Positions 6,730-15,610 of a stretch of 64,000 nucleotides of DNA are shown here, piece after piece. A program made the translations under genes and the position numbers. The notes under the pieces are model-generated. The model was given only the letters and a program-made list of their open reading frames with translations, ran no database searches and was not told the origin of the DNA. Numbering within the stretch: position 1 is the stretch's first letter; every line of letters starts with the position of its first letter. The stretch is from Bacteriovoracaceae bacterium (GTDB lineage: Bacteria; Bdellovibrionota; Bacteriovoracia; Bacteriovoracales; Bacteriovoracaceae). Location: contig JAIEMA010000016.1 of the NCBI GenBank assembly GCA_019752535.1, positions 1 through 64,000 on the forward strand. Direction: 5' to 3'.

Positions 6730-7647
6730 CTAAAAATCGTAAGGCGTGCGACTTCGAATGTCATGTGACTTCAGGTTTCCATACAGATCCACAGTCATTT
6801 GAATTGATTTGTGGCCTAGCATGGCTTGAAGTTCGTACATCTCCCCACCTTTTTTTAAAAAATTATTTGCATAGGAATGACGAAAATCATGAAGTCGCCA
6901 GTCTAGGCCGATGGGGTATCGCGCTTTGAAACGTAATACAGTTCTTTGAAGACATGACCGACCCAAAATTTGGTTTTTTGAATTTGGAAATACGTATTTT
7001 GAAGTCTTTGGCTTGTTGGCAATTAATTCCTGAAGCCGCTTAGGCATTCTGATCTTTCTATCCGTTCCATTTTTTGTATCTTTAAAGAGGATGAACCCTA
7101 ATGTCAAATCAACGTGCTCCCACTTAAGCTTCATAATCTCTGATCTTCTTGCTCCAGTCTGAATGACTGCGTATAAGAACGGATATAACGTATTCTTGTC
7201 AAACTCTTGGGCCAGATCCAATATTTTTTTGATTTCGCCCTCAGATAAAATGCATCTTTGTCTCTTGGGTAAAACATTCCTTTTGAATTTAATGTTTAAT
7301 AAAGGATTTGCTTTAAGGATCTCTTCAGTAACAAGCCATTTGAAGAACGGACTCAGCTGACTTCTTACTTGTGCTAAAGTGCGCTCGCTTAGATTTCCCC
7401 GCATTCTGATTTCATTGAACCATTGGCCTATCGAGGAGGTATTGAGATCCTTAATCCTTTCATTTTTAAATTGTTTGATAAATGAGTCATAGTGATTCTT
7501 TCTACTTGTGATAATTGATTTGGGGTAAAGTGAGAGATAGACCTTGCATAAGTCGCTTACATTAAAGTTTTCAAAACGATAAAAACTCCTTTGCCTCCAG
7601 ATTTGATCAGCCATTCCCTTCCCACGAATAAATTTGATACTTTCCAT
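6730..7647 (-). CDS. Tyrosine recombinase / phage-type integrase
   Basis: A 305-residue protein with an N-terminal SAM-like core-binding region (about 30-115) and a C-terminal catalytic domain. The active-site set is complete: Arg167 in TGARRSE, beta-hairpin Lys192, His253 and Arg256 in LHDFRHS, His279 in LGHKS and the nucleophile Tyr289 in VDLYGNL. A GGAGG ribosome binding site precedes the ATG. It resembles integrases of mobile islands more than chromosomal XerC/D (a second, XerC/D-like enzyme is at 58860-59873). It points toward the Rhs cassette array and ends about 75 bases from the truncated core repeat. A role in inserting or shuffling cassettes is attractive but is inferred only from position. 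Confidence 0.88.
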   Translation of the reverse strand: MESIKFIRGKGMADQIWRQRSFYRFENFNVSDLCKVYLSLYPKSIITSRKNHYDSFIKQFKNERIKDLNTSSIGQWFNEIRMRGNLSERTLAQVRSQLSPFFKWLVTEEILKANPLLNIKFKRNVLPKRQRCILSEGEIKKILDLAQEFDKNTLYPFLYAVIQTGARRSEIMKLKWEHVDLTLGFILFKDTKNGTDRKIRMPKRLQELIANKPKTSKYVFPNSKNQILGRSCLQRTVLRFKARYPIGLDWRLHDFRHSYANNFLKKGGEMYELQAMLGHKSIQMTVDLYGNLKSHDIRSRTPYDF

Positions 7648-7697
7648 CTAAGAATCCTCCTGATTGATGAGATGACAATGATATTACGAATCAAGAT

Positions 7698-7709
7698 GAT
7701 CAATTGATC
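7698..7709. promoter_or_regulatory. 12-bp palindrome upstream of the recombinase gene
   Basis: GATCAATTGATC is a perfect palindrome about 50 bases upstream of the recombinase start, in the intergenic region shared with the divergent gene at 7819. It could be an operator; nothing else supports this. Confidence 0.3.
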
Positions 7710-7783
7710 GACTGAAAGATTATCTAAAGAGATATGAAGTGAGAGCGAAAGAAAGTCTGGGGTTGTTCTTTCATTGATGTGAT

Positions 7784-7812
7784 TTGGTTCTTTTGAATTC
7801 TTATCATATAAT
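7784..7812 (+). promoter_or_regulatory. Promoter of the TPR protein gene, probably leaderless
   Basis: A consensus TATAAT at 7807-7812 has a weaker TTGGTT 17 bases upstream. The -10 ends only 6 bases before the ATG and there is no Shine-Dalgarno, so transcription would begin at about the start codon. Confidence 0.55.
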
Positions 7813-7818
7813 AGCAGA

Positions 7819-9840
7819 ATGAAATCTATTTCATCGAATAAGCCAATCTTGATTGGTCTCACGGCACTTCTCGCGATAGGTGTAGTGGCTTACTTCGGAG
7901 TAATCGTACAGAGCAAAGTACTCTCTTTTTCAACAGGACAGATTGCTGGCAAGGGTGGGCGAGTAAAATACTCACTTTCCTTTTCGCCTCTGGCCTTGAA
8001 ACTTTCCCAAGCCATTCAGCTTCCAGCGCTCACTCAGGACACTAGATTTGAAACGATTAAGCTTCTATCATCCCCACTCAACTTGCGACTTACACATTTT
8101 ATTAAAATTGGTCCTTCTGTAAGTTATCTGGAGCTAACTGCCAAAGAGAATCCTGAACTCAATCAGGACCTCAAATTCGAAATGACAACTCACGAGGATC
8201 AGAGCGTCACTCTCACCTCCGATGAACTGAAGTTGAGTCTTAAGGATACGACCTTGGAGCTCAAGGGGCTCAGAGCGAAGATTCAACCTCAAAAGACTTT
8301 CGAAGTTGCTATAAGTGAGCTGGCTATTGAATCTCCCTTGAGCAAAATCAAACTAAAAGACAGCAACTCTACCTACACTGAATCAACAGATAGATTTAAT
8401 CTCAAAGCCTCTGAAGCTGAAGTCGACGAAGCGAAGCTTTCTGATCTGGAGCTCGAGATCGACAGGAAGGAATCCGTGTTGCTGGCTGGTCTCTATAGAG
8501 GTCAAGAGTTTGACCTTGATTTGAAATTTGAAAAATTTTCTCACGATGGCATCACTCTTCCTCTCGTCAGTGGTTCTGCCCAAATTCCTGTCACACTTGC
8601 CGATTCACTCTTGGGAAAGAAAATCGAGGCACTCATGACGAAAATGCGTGAACAAACTTCTAGTGCATCGGATTCAACCGCTCTTAAAAGATTTGAGCTG
8701 ACCAAAGATCTTTTTCGCAAAAAGTATCTTTATACTTTCATGGATAATCTTTTAGCTGGTGTGAAGTTTAAACGCACGCCTAAAGCATTCATCATCAATC
8801 TTCCTAGAGAGCAAGCTCTCATCCCAGTGAAGAATGACATATTGCGGGTAAAGCATTTTGGTGATTTGCTTGAGCGACTAAAAAAGCTCCCTCTAGCGGA
8901 TGGTCTTAATGAGGGTCTTTATTTGTTAGTTGTCTCGAGCTATGAGCAACAAGTCGTTAGGATTGTGGCTTCTTACCTCGAACAAATGAGGAAGGAGTCC
9001 AAGGATTTAATGACTTTCAAATTACTTGAGATGCATCTAAAGCTCTTCAATTCACAAACTGGCAATGTCTCTAATGATTTAAGTAGTCCGATTTGGGAAG
9101 AGAGTGCACTCCTCGAGGCGAAAGAACTTTATAAGCAGGCGCAGGTGGAGGCTCCATTAGAGAAATTAACTATATGGATGGGAGCGCGCCTGGCCCACAA
9201 CCGGGATGACAAGGCGAATCTCGTCCTGCTCTATGATCAGTTGACGGAGATGGAAAGTGATCCAACTCGGAAGATGTTTTGGAAGTTTCATAAGTTTTTT
9301 TGGGTTGATAGTGCTCAAGCCCAGCAGATCGCCCCCGAGTTATTGAAGCTCAACCTTTCGCGCGAAATGTTGTCCTACGTAAACATACAGTACGGTTACA
9401 TGCTGGATCGAAAGACACAGTACCAACTGATCAAAGAGATATTCAAGCGAGTGTATGAGGATCGTATTCTACCTGCGTCTCAGCGCAATCGGTTGATCAG
9501 CTTTCTTAAAAACAACGAACAGTTTAGCGAAGCTCAAAGCTACATCGACAAATGCTATGAGGAAGAATCTGATCTGACTGCTTGTGAAAAACTCCAGCTT
9601 GATGTCACCTATCTTACGGCGAATCAATTGCGCATGAGTGGAAGACTAGATGAGGCAAAAAAATTGTTTGAAGATTGTCTGCTTCTTGATCCAATAGATG
9701 CAGATGTGCAGGTGTCACTAGGGCATATAGCAAAATCAAAAGGCAGCGAAGAAGCCCCTCGGTTTTGGGCCATGGGCTGTGCTCTTGGGCGTAGTGATAT
9801 GTGTAATTTTCAAAGCGTCAAAGATGTTTTAGCTCGTTAA
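7819..9840 (+). CDS. Membrane-anchored protein with C-terminal TPR-like helices
   Basis: A 673-residue protein. A single N-terminal membrane segment (about residues 9-29) is followed by a beta-rich region to about residue 260 with repeated amphipathic strands (for example LTSDELKLSLKDTTLELKGL), reminiscent of AsmA- or DUF945-like periplasmic proteins. The rest is helical, and the last ~100 residues contain TPR-like pairs (RMSGRLDEAKKLFEDCLLLD). No catalytic motif is seen. The ATG sits 6 bases after a perfect TATAAT and has no ribosome binding site, so this start is set by the promoter rather than an SD. It stands alone, convergent with the desaturase gene. Function unknown; an envelope scaffold or assembly role is a guess. 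Confidence 0.75.
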   Translation: MKSISSNKPILIGLTALLAIGVVAYFGVIVQSKVLSFSTGQIAGKGGRVKYSLSFSPLALKLSQAIQLPALTQDTRFETIKLLSSPLNLRLTHFIKIGPSVSYLELTAKENPELNQDLKFEMTTHEDQSVTLTSDELKLSLKDTTLELKGLRAKIQPQKTFEVAISELAIESPLSKIKLKDSNSTYTESTDRFNLKASEAEVDEAKLSDLELEIDRKESVLLAGLYRGQEFDLDLKFEKFSHDGITLPLVSGSAQIPVTLADSLLGKKIEALMTKMREQTSSASDSTALKRFELTKDLFRKKYLYTFMDNLLAGVKFKRTPKAFIINLPREQALIPVKNDILRVKHFGDLLERLKKLPLADGLNEGLYLLVVSSYEQQVVRIVASYLEQMRKESKDLMTFKLLEMHLKLFNSQTGNVSNDLSSPIWEESALLEAKELYKQAQVEAPLEKLTIWMGARLAHNRDDKANLVLLYDQLTEMESDPTRKMFWKFHKFFWVDSAQAQQIAPELLKLNLSREMLSYVNIQYGYMLDRKTQYQLIKEIFKRVYEDRILPASQRNRLISFLKNNEQFSEAQSYIDKCYEEESDLTACEKLQLDVTYLTANQLRMSGRLDEAKKLFEDCLLLDPIDADVQVSLGHIAKSKGSEEAPRFWAMGCALGRSDMCNFQSVKDVLAR

Positions 9841-9861
9841 TTCTTTTTTATCTTTCTCTCA

Positions 9862-10950
9862 CTAAACAGCTTTAAGCTGCCACTGCTTAAGGGCGTACTC
9901 AAAATCTAAGCGGGCCAGCTCCATCTTCATTTTCATTTCTTTATTCTTCTCATGACCTCGGGCCTTGAATTCATTTTTCATCTGCTCAAAGCGGGCCAGT
10001 GAATCAAGAATTCTCATTTTCAATTGCTCAATCTCTTGCAGGTATTCCATCGCCATCTGCTTTCTCTCTCTGAGCTGCTCGATCTTCATCTGCAAGCGTG
10101 CGCTCAAGATCTTTTCATCGGGAGTGATTTTCAATTTGCTCGCAAGCTTGATGGCTTCAAGAGTTTTCACGAGCCACTTCGTCGGATCAAACTGGTACCA
10201 GCGCACGCCATTGCGGTAATCGGCCTGAAAGTAGTGATGGAAATTATGATAGCCCTCACCAAATGTCAGATAGGCCATATACCAGCTGTCTCTGGCCGTG
10301 TTGCTTTTTGTATAGGGAGTCGAGCCAACATAGTGGCACAGAGAATTGATGAAAAAAGTGCAGTGATGAATCATCACCAATTTGCATAAGGCCCCAACTG
10401 CAAAGCCTCCAAGGTAAGAATGGAAAAATAATCCAGCCACAAGTGTAGGAAGGATCATTCCAAAAAACAGAGCGATAGGGATGTAATACTTGTGCTGCCA
10501 CATGACGAGCGCATCTTTTTCAAAGTCCCTGCCATATTGCTCGTTCATCTGAGAGTTTTCTTTAAGAAAAATCCATCCGATATGAGCGTAAAAGAAGCCC
10601 TCATTAATATTATAAGGGTCACTCTCGGTGTCGACTTTTGAGTGATGAAGACGATGGTCTGATCCCCATTTATAGATAGAGTTTTGAAAGGCTGCGGCCC
10701 CAAAGCAGAGAAAAAATAATTTCACCAGTGGGTGAGCTTCATAGGCCTTGTGAGAGAAAAGTCTGTGGTAGCCAGCCGTGATGGAGAGACCCGTGATGAT
10801 ATAGAAGAATATGCCTGAAAGAAGAGGCCCCCAGCTGAAACCCTCACTTTGAATCCACCAAACCGTGCTGACGATCGCCATAATCGGAGTGAGTGTGAGA
10901 AATAAGGTGTTGATGAGATCAAGGTTTTTGAAAGAGTAAGATTTTGTCAT
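9862..10950 (-). CDS. Acyl-CoA delta-9 type fatty acid desaturase with coiled-coil tail
   Basis: A membrane di-iron desaturase that would introduce a double bond into acyl chains. The three histidine boxes are intact: HRLFSH (62-67), HRLHH (99-103) and HNFHH (about 236-240), with membrane segments between them and the family motif GEGYHNFHH. The first ~270 residues match the usual bacterial stearoyl-CoA desaturase-like length. The last ~85 residues are a highly charged helix rich in Lys, Glu, Met and Gln (for example QLRERKQMAMEYLQEIEQLK) that looks like a coiled coil and is not part of the usual enzyme. Start ATG at 10950 fits the family N-terminus. Confidence 0.9.
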   Translation of the reverse strand: MTKSYSFKNLDLINTLFLTLTPIMAIVSTVWWIQSEGFSWGPLLSGIFFYIITGLSITAGYHRLFSHKAYEAHPLVKLFFLCFGAAAFQNSIYKWGSDHRLHHSKVDTESDPYNINEGFFYAHIGWIFLKENSQMNEQYGRDFEKDALVMWQHKYYIPIALFFGMILPTLVAGLFFHSYLGGFAVGALCKLVMIHHCTFFINSLCHYVGSTPYTKSNTARDSWYMAYLTFGEGYHNFHHYFQADYRNGVRWYQFDPTKWLVKTLEAIKLASKLKITPDEKILSARLQMKIEQLRERKQMAMEYLQEIEQLKMRILDSLARFEQMKNEFKARGHEKNKEMKMKMELARLDFEYALKQWQLKAV

Positions 10951-11026
10951 GCTGATATCCTCTATAGGCGTTTATCCTCTCAACTTTAGGCTTCTTTTAC
11001 CAGTGAGAGTTTCTTACACTCTTTCA

Positions 11027-11668
11027 ATGAAAACACTTATCGTTCTAATGGCTTTTTTCTCCCTTAAGTCTTTCGCTTCAATCTCGGGATGCAATCCCAG
11101 TCAAAATCAATTGGTCATGCAGGCCGAAAAAAATGTCATCCTTCGTTTAAGTGACCTTGAGCGAGAATGGCCTTTGATGAGTCTTACTCAAGTGAAAAAA
11201 GATTTTGTTGAGATGAATGACAGAGTTTGGGTCAATGGCAATCAACGGCATACGGATTATAGTCAGTATCATCAATCGATGAGTGCAGTTTTCAATAAAA
11301 TTGGGACCAGTCTCTCAAGACAAGAGATCAGCTATCAGTGTGAGAGCACCTCTCAGAAAAAATGCCAAGAGGGTGCTGTCATCGCCTATGTTCTTATTTT
11401 ATTTGGACGCTCATTTAAGACGGTGCACTTATGCCCAAGCTATTTTCAGTCTGACCTTGAAGCTCAAAGCCGCACCCTTATGCATGAGGTTTCTCATGCG
11501 GTGGCCAATACGGAAGATCTAGCTCTCGATTGGTGGAATGGAGATAAGACGGACATGAGTAAAGCTCCTCTAGATGCTTATCATGTAGAAGCGTTTTATA
11601 ACGAGCCGTCTGCGATGATTTTAAAAAGAACTTTTTGGAATTGGATTTGGCCTAGAAAAAAACCTTAG
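11027..11668 (+). CDS. Secreted zincin-like metalloprotease (M35-like)
   Basis: From the ATG at 11027 the product has 213 residues with a signal peptide (MKTLIVLMAFFSLKSFAS, cleavage near residue 18). HEVSH at 153-157 is a zincin HExxH motif, followed by an NTEDLALDW stretch and a YNEPSAM segment, which is like the third-ligand Asp region of M35 / lysine-specific metallo-endopeptidases; that family call is tentative. Four cysteines before the active site could form disulfides. A longer frame from 10949 would add 26 residues ahead of a clear signal peptide, so I reject it. TACACT ends 6 bases before the chosen ATG and no ribosome binding site is present, suggesting a leaderless transcript. Confidence 0.7.
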   Translation: MKTLIVLMAFFSLKSFASISGCNPSQNQLVMQAEKNVILRLSDLEREWPLMSLTQVKKDFVEMNDRVWVNGNQRHTDYSQYHQSMSAVFNKIGTSLSRQEISYQCESTSQKKCQEGAVIAYVLILFGRSFKTVHLCPSYFQSDLEAQSRTLMHEVSHAVANTEDLALDWWNGDKTDMSKAPLDAYHVEAFYNEPSAMILKRTFWNWIWPRKKP

Positions 11669-12303
11669 TCATCAAAAGCGATATCATCTGAAAGTTTCAC
11701 ACCGTAGGGATTAGTCATTTCATCTTCAATGAAAGGGAAAGTGACTTTCTCTGTTCCGGGATAGTCTTGTTCAAAAGCAATCGTCACTGTGCGCGGGCAA
11801 AATTCCATGAGAGAGGCGAGATAGTAATCTTTTCCAAACAGTTGGATGGCCGCTTCGTTTTGTGCATTTTCTGGATCCACATGGCGAAAATCGCCCTCAT
11901 CAATCAAAGGATTGTTGGAGGTATTTTTAACGATCACGGCCCCTTGGATGCGCTCTTTAGGTAAATCCTTAGTTACATTCCAGGTCGATAAATTAAAATA
12001 ATCGAGATGAAATACTGCGTTACCGTAATTTAAGCGGCGAGGGACAATCATTTTTTGAAGAAATTTTCTGGTCGTTTCATCTTTGGCCTTGCGCGCAAGC
12101 TTATCGGCCAGAAACGAATCTTCGATGCGAATGATGTAGTGCCCTGGATTTTTTGTGGCCCTGAAAAGCAGGTACTGAAAGCCTAAGCTAAAGAGAGTAA
12201 AGAGCTTCTGCTGGGGCAGATGCAAATGGGGCGAGGGGTGTTCAACTAATGTTTTAACACCGTTATAGAGCAATTCTTTTTCTAGATCTTTTTTAAAACT
12301 CAT
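11665..12303 (-). CDS. Conserved-looking hypothetical protein
   Basis: A 212-residue cytoplasmic protein without signal peptide or membrane segment. It is basic in the first half (LARKAKDETTRKFLQKMIVPRRL) and acidic at the end (SDDIAFDD). The beta-rich second half contains GAVIVKNTSNN and KVTFPFIEDE. I recognise no family. The start is taken at the ATG for MSFKKDLEK; a TTG two codons earlier is possible. It is convergent and slightly overlapping with the zincin gene and lies upstream of, and divergent from, EF-G. Confidence 0.6.
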   Translation of the reverse strand: MSFKKDLEKELLYNGVKTLVEHPSPHLHLPQQKLFTLFSLGFQYLLFRATKNPGHYIIRIEDSFLADKLARKAKDETTRKFLQKMIVPRRLNYGNAVFHLDYFNLSTWNVTKDLPKERIQGAVIVKNTSNNPLIDEGDFRHVDPENAQNEAAIQLFGKDYYLASLMEFCPRTVTIAFEQDYPGTEKVTFPFIEDEMTNPYGVKLSDDIAFDD

Positions 12304-12375
12304 TGGCAAAACATCATGCAGGGGACTCTACCGATTCGCAACAACTAAGCTGCAGAATTCTTTGATTAAATGTGT

Positions 12376-12404
12376 TTGACGGTCTTTCTGTATTTCAATA
12401 TGAT
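12376..12404 (+). promoter_or_regulatory. Promoter of the EF-G gene
   Basis: TTGACG at 12376-12381 and TATGAT at 12399-12404 are separated by exactly 17 bases, a near-consensus sigma-70 promoter. It leaves a ~46-base leader containing a GGAG ribosome binding site before the ATG at 12458. Confidence 0.8.
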
Positions 12405-12457
12405 GCGCACGATAAAACCTTATAAATACGTTATAACCTTCAACTTTTGGAGCCGTA

Positions 12458-14635
12458 ATGAGCGCAGCCGACATGAAAGCCTTGCCGAAAACTCGTAACA
12501 TCGGGATTTCAGCACACATTGACTCAGGAAAAACAACCCTATCTGAACGTATCCTTTTTTACTGCGCGAAGATCCACAAGATCGAAGAAGTAAAAGGCGG
12601 CGGAGCTGGCGCTACCATGGATCACATGGAACTTGAGCGTGAGAAAGGTATTACAATTACTTCAGCCGCTACAACTGTAGAGTGGCCAGGAATTGATCAA
12701 AAAGGAATCACCTACGCAGAAGGTGATGGCAAATCAATCAAGATCAATCTTATCGATACTCCGGGACACGTGGATTTCACAGTAGAAGTGGAACGTTCTC
12801 TTCGCGTTCTTGATGGTGCGATTCTTGTTCTTTGTTCGGTTGCTGGTGTTCAATCACAATCGATCACAGTTGACCGTCAGATGAAGCGCTACCGCGTTCC
12901 TCGTCTTGCGTTCTTAAACAAGATGGACCGTATGGGTGCGAACGCTTTCAACGGAGCGAAGGCTCTTCGTGAGAAGCTCGGCCACAATGCTGTACTTATG
13001 CAAGTTCCTATCGGCGCTGAAGAAAACTTCAAAGGCGTGATCGATCTTATCACAATGAAAGCTTACTACTTTGATGGCGATAACGGAGAGAAGGTTCGTG
13101 AAGAAGCGATTCCTGCTGATAAGCTTGAGGAAGCCAAGAGCTTCCGCGAAGGCCTTCTCGACTCAATCTCTGCGTTTGACGATGCCATGATGGAAGATCT
13201 TCTTGAAGGCAGAGAGCCGACAGAAGAAACTATCCACCGTGTAATTAAAGAAGCGACTCAGTCTTTGAAATTGACTCCAGTATTCATGGGATCAGCTTTC
13301 AAAAACAAAGGAACTCAGCTTCTTTTGAACGCCGTCGCTCGCTACCTCCCATCTCCTGTGACATGTGAGAAGCCAAAGGCTATCGACAGCAAATCAAATG
13401 AAAAAGTCGAACTACTCCCTGACTTTGATAAAGGTCTTGTTTGTATGGCCTTCAAAATCACTGAAGAGCAGTTCGGACAATTAACATACACACGTATCTA
13501 TCAGGGTAAGCTCACTAAGGGTGATACTCTCATTAACACTCGTACGAAGAAAAAAGTTCGTGTGGGTCGTATCGTTCGTATGAACTCCAATGACCGTGAG
13601 AATATTGATTACGCAGGAGCGGGTGACATCATCGCGATGATCGGTGTGGACTGTGCTTCGGGTGATACATTCGTTTCTGAAGACGGAAACCTAGAGCACT
13701 TGTCTTGTGAAGGTATGCACGTGCCTATTCCAGTTATCGAGCTTTCAATCAAAGCTAAAGATAAAGAGCAGCAAGCAAAGATGGCCAAAGGTCTTCAGCG
13801 CTTCCTTAAAGAAGATCCAACTTTCCACGTTTTCACTGATGAAGAGTCAGGCGAGACACGTATCGCTGGTATGGGTGAACTTCACCTTGAGATTTATACT
13901 GAACGTTTGAAGCGTGAGTACAAGGCTGAAGTGGAAGTGGGCGCGCCTCAAGTAAACTACCGCGAAACCATTCGCGGTGAAGCAACTCTTGAATACACTC
14001 ACAAAAAGCAAACCGGTGGTTCTGGTCAGTTCGCTAAAGTCGCTGGAAAAATTAAGCCACTTGCTGATGATCGCAAAGAGCGCGAAGACCAAGTTTACCG
14101 TTTCGTAAACGAGATTAAGGGTGGTGTGATTCCAAACGAATTCATCCCTTCTTGTGACAAAGGGTTTAACGACGTTATGGGCAAAGGCCCTCTCGCAGCA
14201 TTCCCAGTGATCGGTGTTGAAGCGTTCCTTCAAGACGGTCAGTACCATGATGTGGATTCATCAGATATGGCGTTCCGTATTGCTGCTCGTATGGCGATGA
14301 GAGATGCCATCAAGCGCGCGAACCCAGTTCTCCTTGAGCCAATCATGAAAGTCGAAGTTGAAACTCCACAAGATTACCAAGGTTTCGTCATCGGTGACTT
14401 ATCATCACGCCGTGGTGTGATCCTAGGATCTGAAACAACTGATGGTGGTGATGCTGTGATCAACGCACACGTTCCACTTTCTGAAATGTTTGGATACTCA
14501 ACTACACTTCGTTCGGGTACTGCTGGTAAAGCGGGCTACTCAATGGAATTCGCAAAATATGAGCCATGTCCAAGCCACGTTCAAGAGAAAGTCATGAACG
14601 ATCGCAAAGAGAAGCTCAATGAGCGTGCTGACTAG
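12458..14635 (+). CDS. fusA: Elongation factor G
   Basis: The ribosomal translocase GTPase, 725 residues. The G1 motif is AHIDSGKTT (19-27), G3 is DTPGHVDF and G4 is NKMDR. Domains II to V follow in the normal order; [14 protein letters not shown]-like and [17 protein letters not shown] segments mark domains III and IV. Ser rather than Ala in HIDSGKT is typical of the mitochondrial EFG1-like branch found in some bacteria; I know this from the family, and a tree would be needed to place it. It has its own promoter and terminator and is not in a str operon here (no rpsL, rpsG or tuf beside it). Codon use is more biased than that of the neighbours, as expected for high expression. Confidence 0.96.
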   Translation: MSAADMKALPKTRNIGISAHIDSGKTTLSERILFYCAKIHKIEEVKGGGAGATMDHMELEREKGITITSAATTVEWPGIDQKGITYAEGDGKSIKINLIDTPGHVDFTVEVERSLRVLDGAILVLCSVAGVQSQSITVDRQMKRYRVPRLAFLNKMDRMGANAFNGAKALREKLGHNAVLMQVPIGAEENFKGVIDLITMKAYYFDGDNGEKVREEAIPADKLEEAKSFREGLLDSISAFDDAMMEDLLEGREPTEETIHRVIKEATQSLKLTPVFMGSAFKNKGTQLLLNAVARYLPSPVTCEKPKAIDSKSNEKVELLPDFDKGLVCMAFKITEEQFGQLTYTRIYQGKLTKGDTLINTRTKKKVRVGRIVRMNSNDRENIDYAGAGDIIAMIGVDCASGDTFVSEDGNLEHLSCEGMHVPIPVIELSIKAKDKEQQAKMAKGLQRFLKEDPTFHVFTDEESGETRIAGMGELHLEIYTERLKREYKAEVEVGAPQVNYRETIRGEATLEYTHKKQTGGSGQFAKVAGKIKPLADDRKEREDQVYRFVNEIKGGVIPNEFIPSCDKGFNDVMGKGPLAAFPVIGVEAFLQDGQYHDVDSSDMAFRIAARMAMRDAIKRANPVLLEPIMKVEVETPQDYQGFVIGDLSSRRGVILGSETTDGGDAVINAHVPLSEMFGYSTTLRSGTAGKAGYSMEFAKYEPCPSHVQEKVMNDRKEKLNERAD

Positions 14636-14660
14636 AATCAGCTAGATTTCAAAATCTTAC

Positions 14661-14694
14661 AAGGGACTGGGGCAACCCGGTCCCTTTGTTTTTA
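14661..14694 (+). terminator. Terminator of the EF-G gene
   Basis: The stem AAGGGAC / GTCCCTT is extended by an inner GGG/CCC pairing and followed by TGTTTTT. It lies 25 bases after the EF-G stop. Confidence 0.85.
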
Positions 14695-14704
14695 GAGCAT
14701 CAAT

Positions 14705-15610
14705 ATGAAATATGAATCGAGTCACCTCCAAGTCCTGATTGCACTCATGCAAAGTGATAGCATTTCTCGTGCAGCGGACTCACTGGGTGTCACTCAGTCG
14801 GCCGTTTCTCAAACGCTTAAAACACTAGAAGGCAAAGTCGGATTCCCTCTGCTAGCTCGTCACGGAAAAAATGTGACGCTGACTGAAGATGGAAGAAAGC
14901 TCGCCAAGATCGCGAAGCAATATCTAAAGCGCATTGAAGATACGATTGATCAAATTCATCAAGAAGCTAAAGTGGTGAGCGGCTCCCTTCATGTGGGCAC
15001 ACTCGCAGGCCTTGGAAAGAGTTGGATCACAAGTCGCATTATTGATTTTCTCTCAGAGCATCCTGATCTTGAAGTGAAGGTCAGCATGGATTTCCCAGAA
15101 AATCTTATTCGTCGCTTTGAGCGCGGAGACATTAACTGTCTGATCCTTCCTGATTATCAAGTCCCGGCCTGGGCTTCAAGTTGGGTGTTGCATGAAGAGC
15201 ACACGGTCCTCGTGTTCCCGGATTCAAAAGAATTTAAAATTAATGATAAATCGGACCTGAAGGATATCCTTCAGTTTCCCGTGATTATGTTTGAAGAAAA
15301 TGACCCTTTGTTTTTTAGATGGTGTAAAGAGCATTTCGGAGCCCTCCCGAGACAAGTCAAAAGCCGTTTGATGGTGAACTCATTTGGAAAAATTCTTCAG
15401 GCCGTCTATGATGGTCTTGGTGTGGCAGTGGTTCCTACCCATGTGCTTGAGCGCTCGTTTTATAAAGACAAAATTAAAACGCTTAAGGGCTCAGAAGTGT
15501 TTAACAACACGATCTGTTTTGCCACTCGAGTGGAAGAAGCTGATGGGCTTAAGATGAAGGGTCTGTATCAACATCTTTTAAGCACAAGTAAGAGTTTCGG
15601 AAAAAAATGA
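14705..15610 (+). CDS. LysR-family transcriptional regulator
   Basis: A 301-residue protein with an N-terminal winged helix-turn-helix (about residues 5-62; SDSISRAADSLGVTQSAVSQ carries the recognition helix) followed by a periplasmic-binding-like effector domain from about residue 90. The effector and target genes cannot be read from the sequence. Unlike many LysR genes it has no divergent neighbour; instead its stop overlaps the start of the nucleotidyltransferase gene downstream (ATGA), so the two are probably co-translated. Confidence 0.9.
   Translation: MKYESSHLQVLIALMQSDSISRAADSLGVTQSAVSQTLKTLEGKVGFPLLARHGKNVTLTEDGRKLAKIAKQYLKRIEDTIDQIHQEAKVVSGSLHVGTLAGLGKSWITSRIIDFLSEHPDLEVKVSMDFPENLIRRFERGDINCLILPDYQVPAWASSWVLHEEHTVLVFPDSKEFKINDKSDLKDILQFPVIMFEENDPLFFRWCKEHFGALPRQVKSRLMVNSFGKILQAVYDGLGVAVVPTHVLERSFYKDKIKTLKGSEVFNNTICFATRVEEADGLKMKGLYQHLLSTSKSFGKK

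Larger units (their letters stand above)
6623..6733 (+). pseudogene. Remnant of a seventh orphan Rhs cassette
   Basis: A 36-codon frame starts MNRARYYDPSS and then leaves the Rhs core for unrelated Lys-rich sequence, stopping at 6731-6733 inside the 3' end of the opposite-strand recombinase gene. It has no tip and no partner gene, and its product lacks the terminal Cys of the other cassettes. I read it as the broken right edge of the array. A GAAGTG sequence sits close to the ATG, so low-level translation is possible. Confidence 0.5.

Noticed and set aside
1734-7647. Class 1-type integron (integrase plus cassettes)
   Set aside because: The recombinase shows no IntI-specific features that I can see, and cassette ends lack attC-like imperfect palindromes; the conserved part is the Rhs coding sequence itself. 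Only the analogy is kept as a hypothesis.
7557-7862. 101-codon minus-strand frame over the recombinase start and intergenic region
   Set aside because: It overlaps two better-supported genes and their upstream signals, and its product has no recognisable features.
10949-11026. 26-residue N-terminal extension of the zincin-like protein
   Set aside because: It would place a clear signal peptide internally, and it overlaps the start of the divergent desaturase gene.
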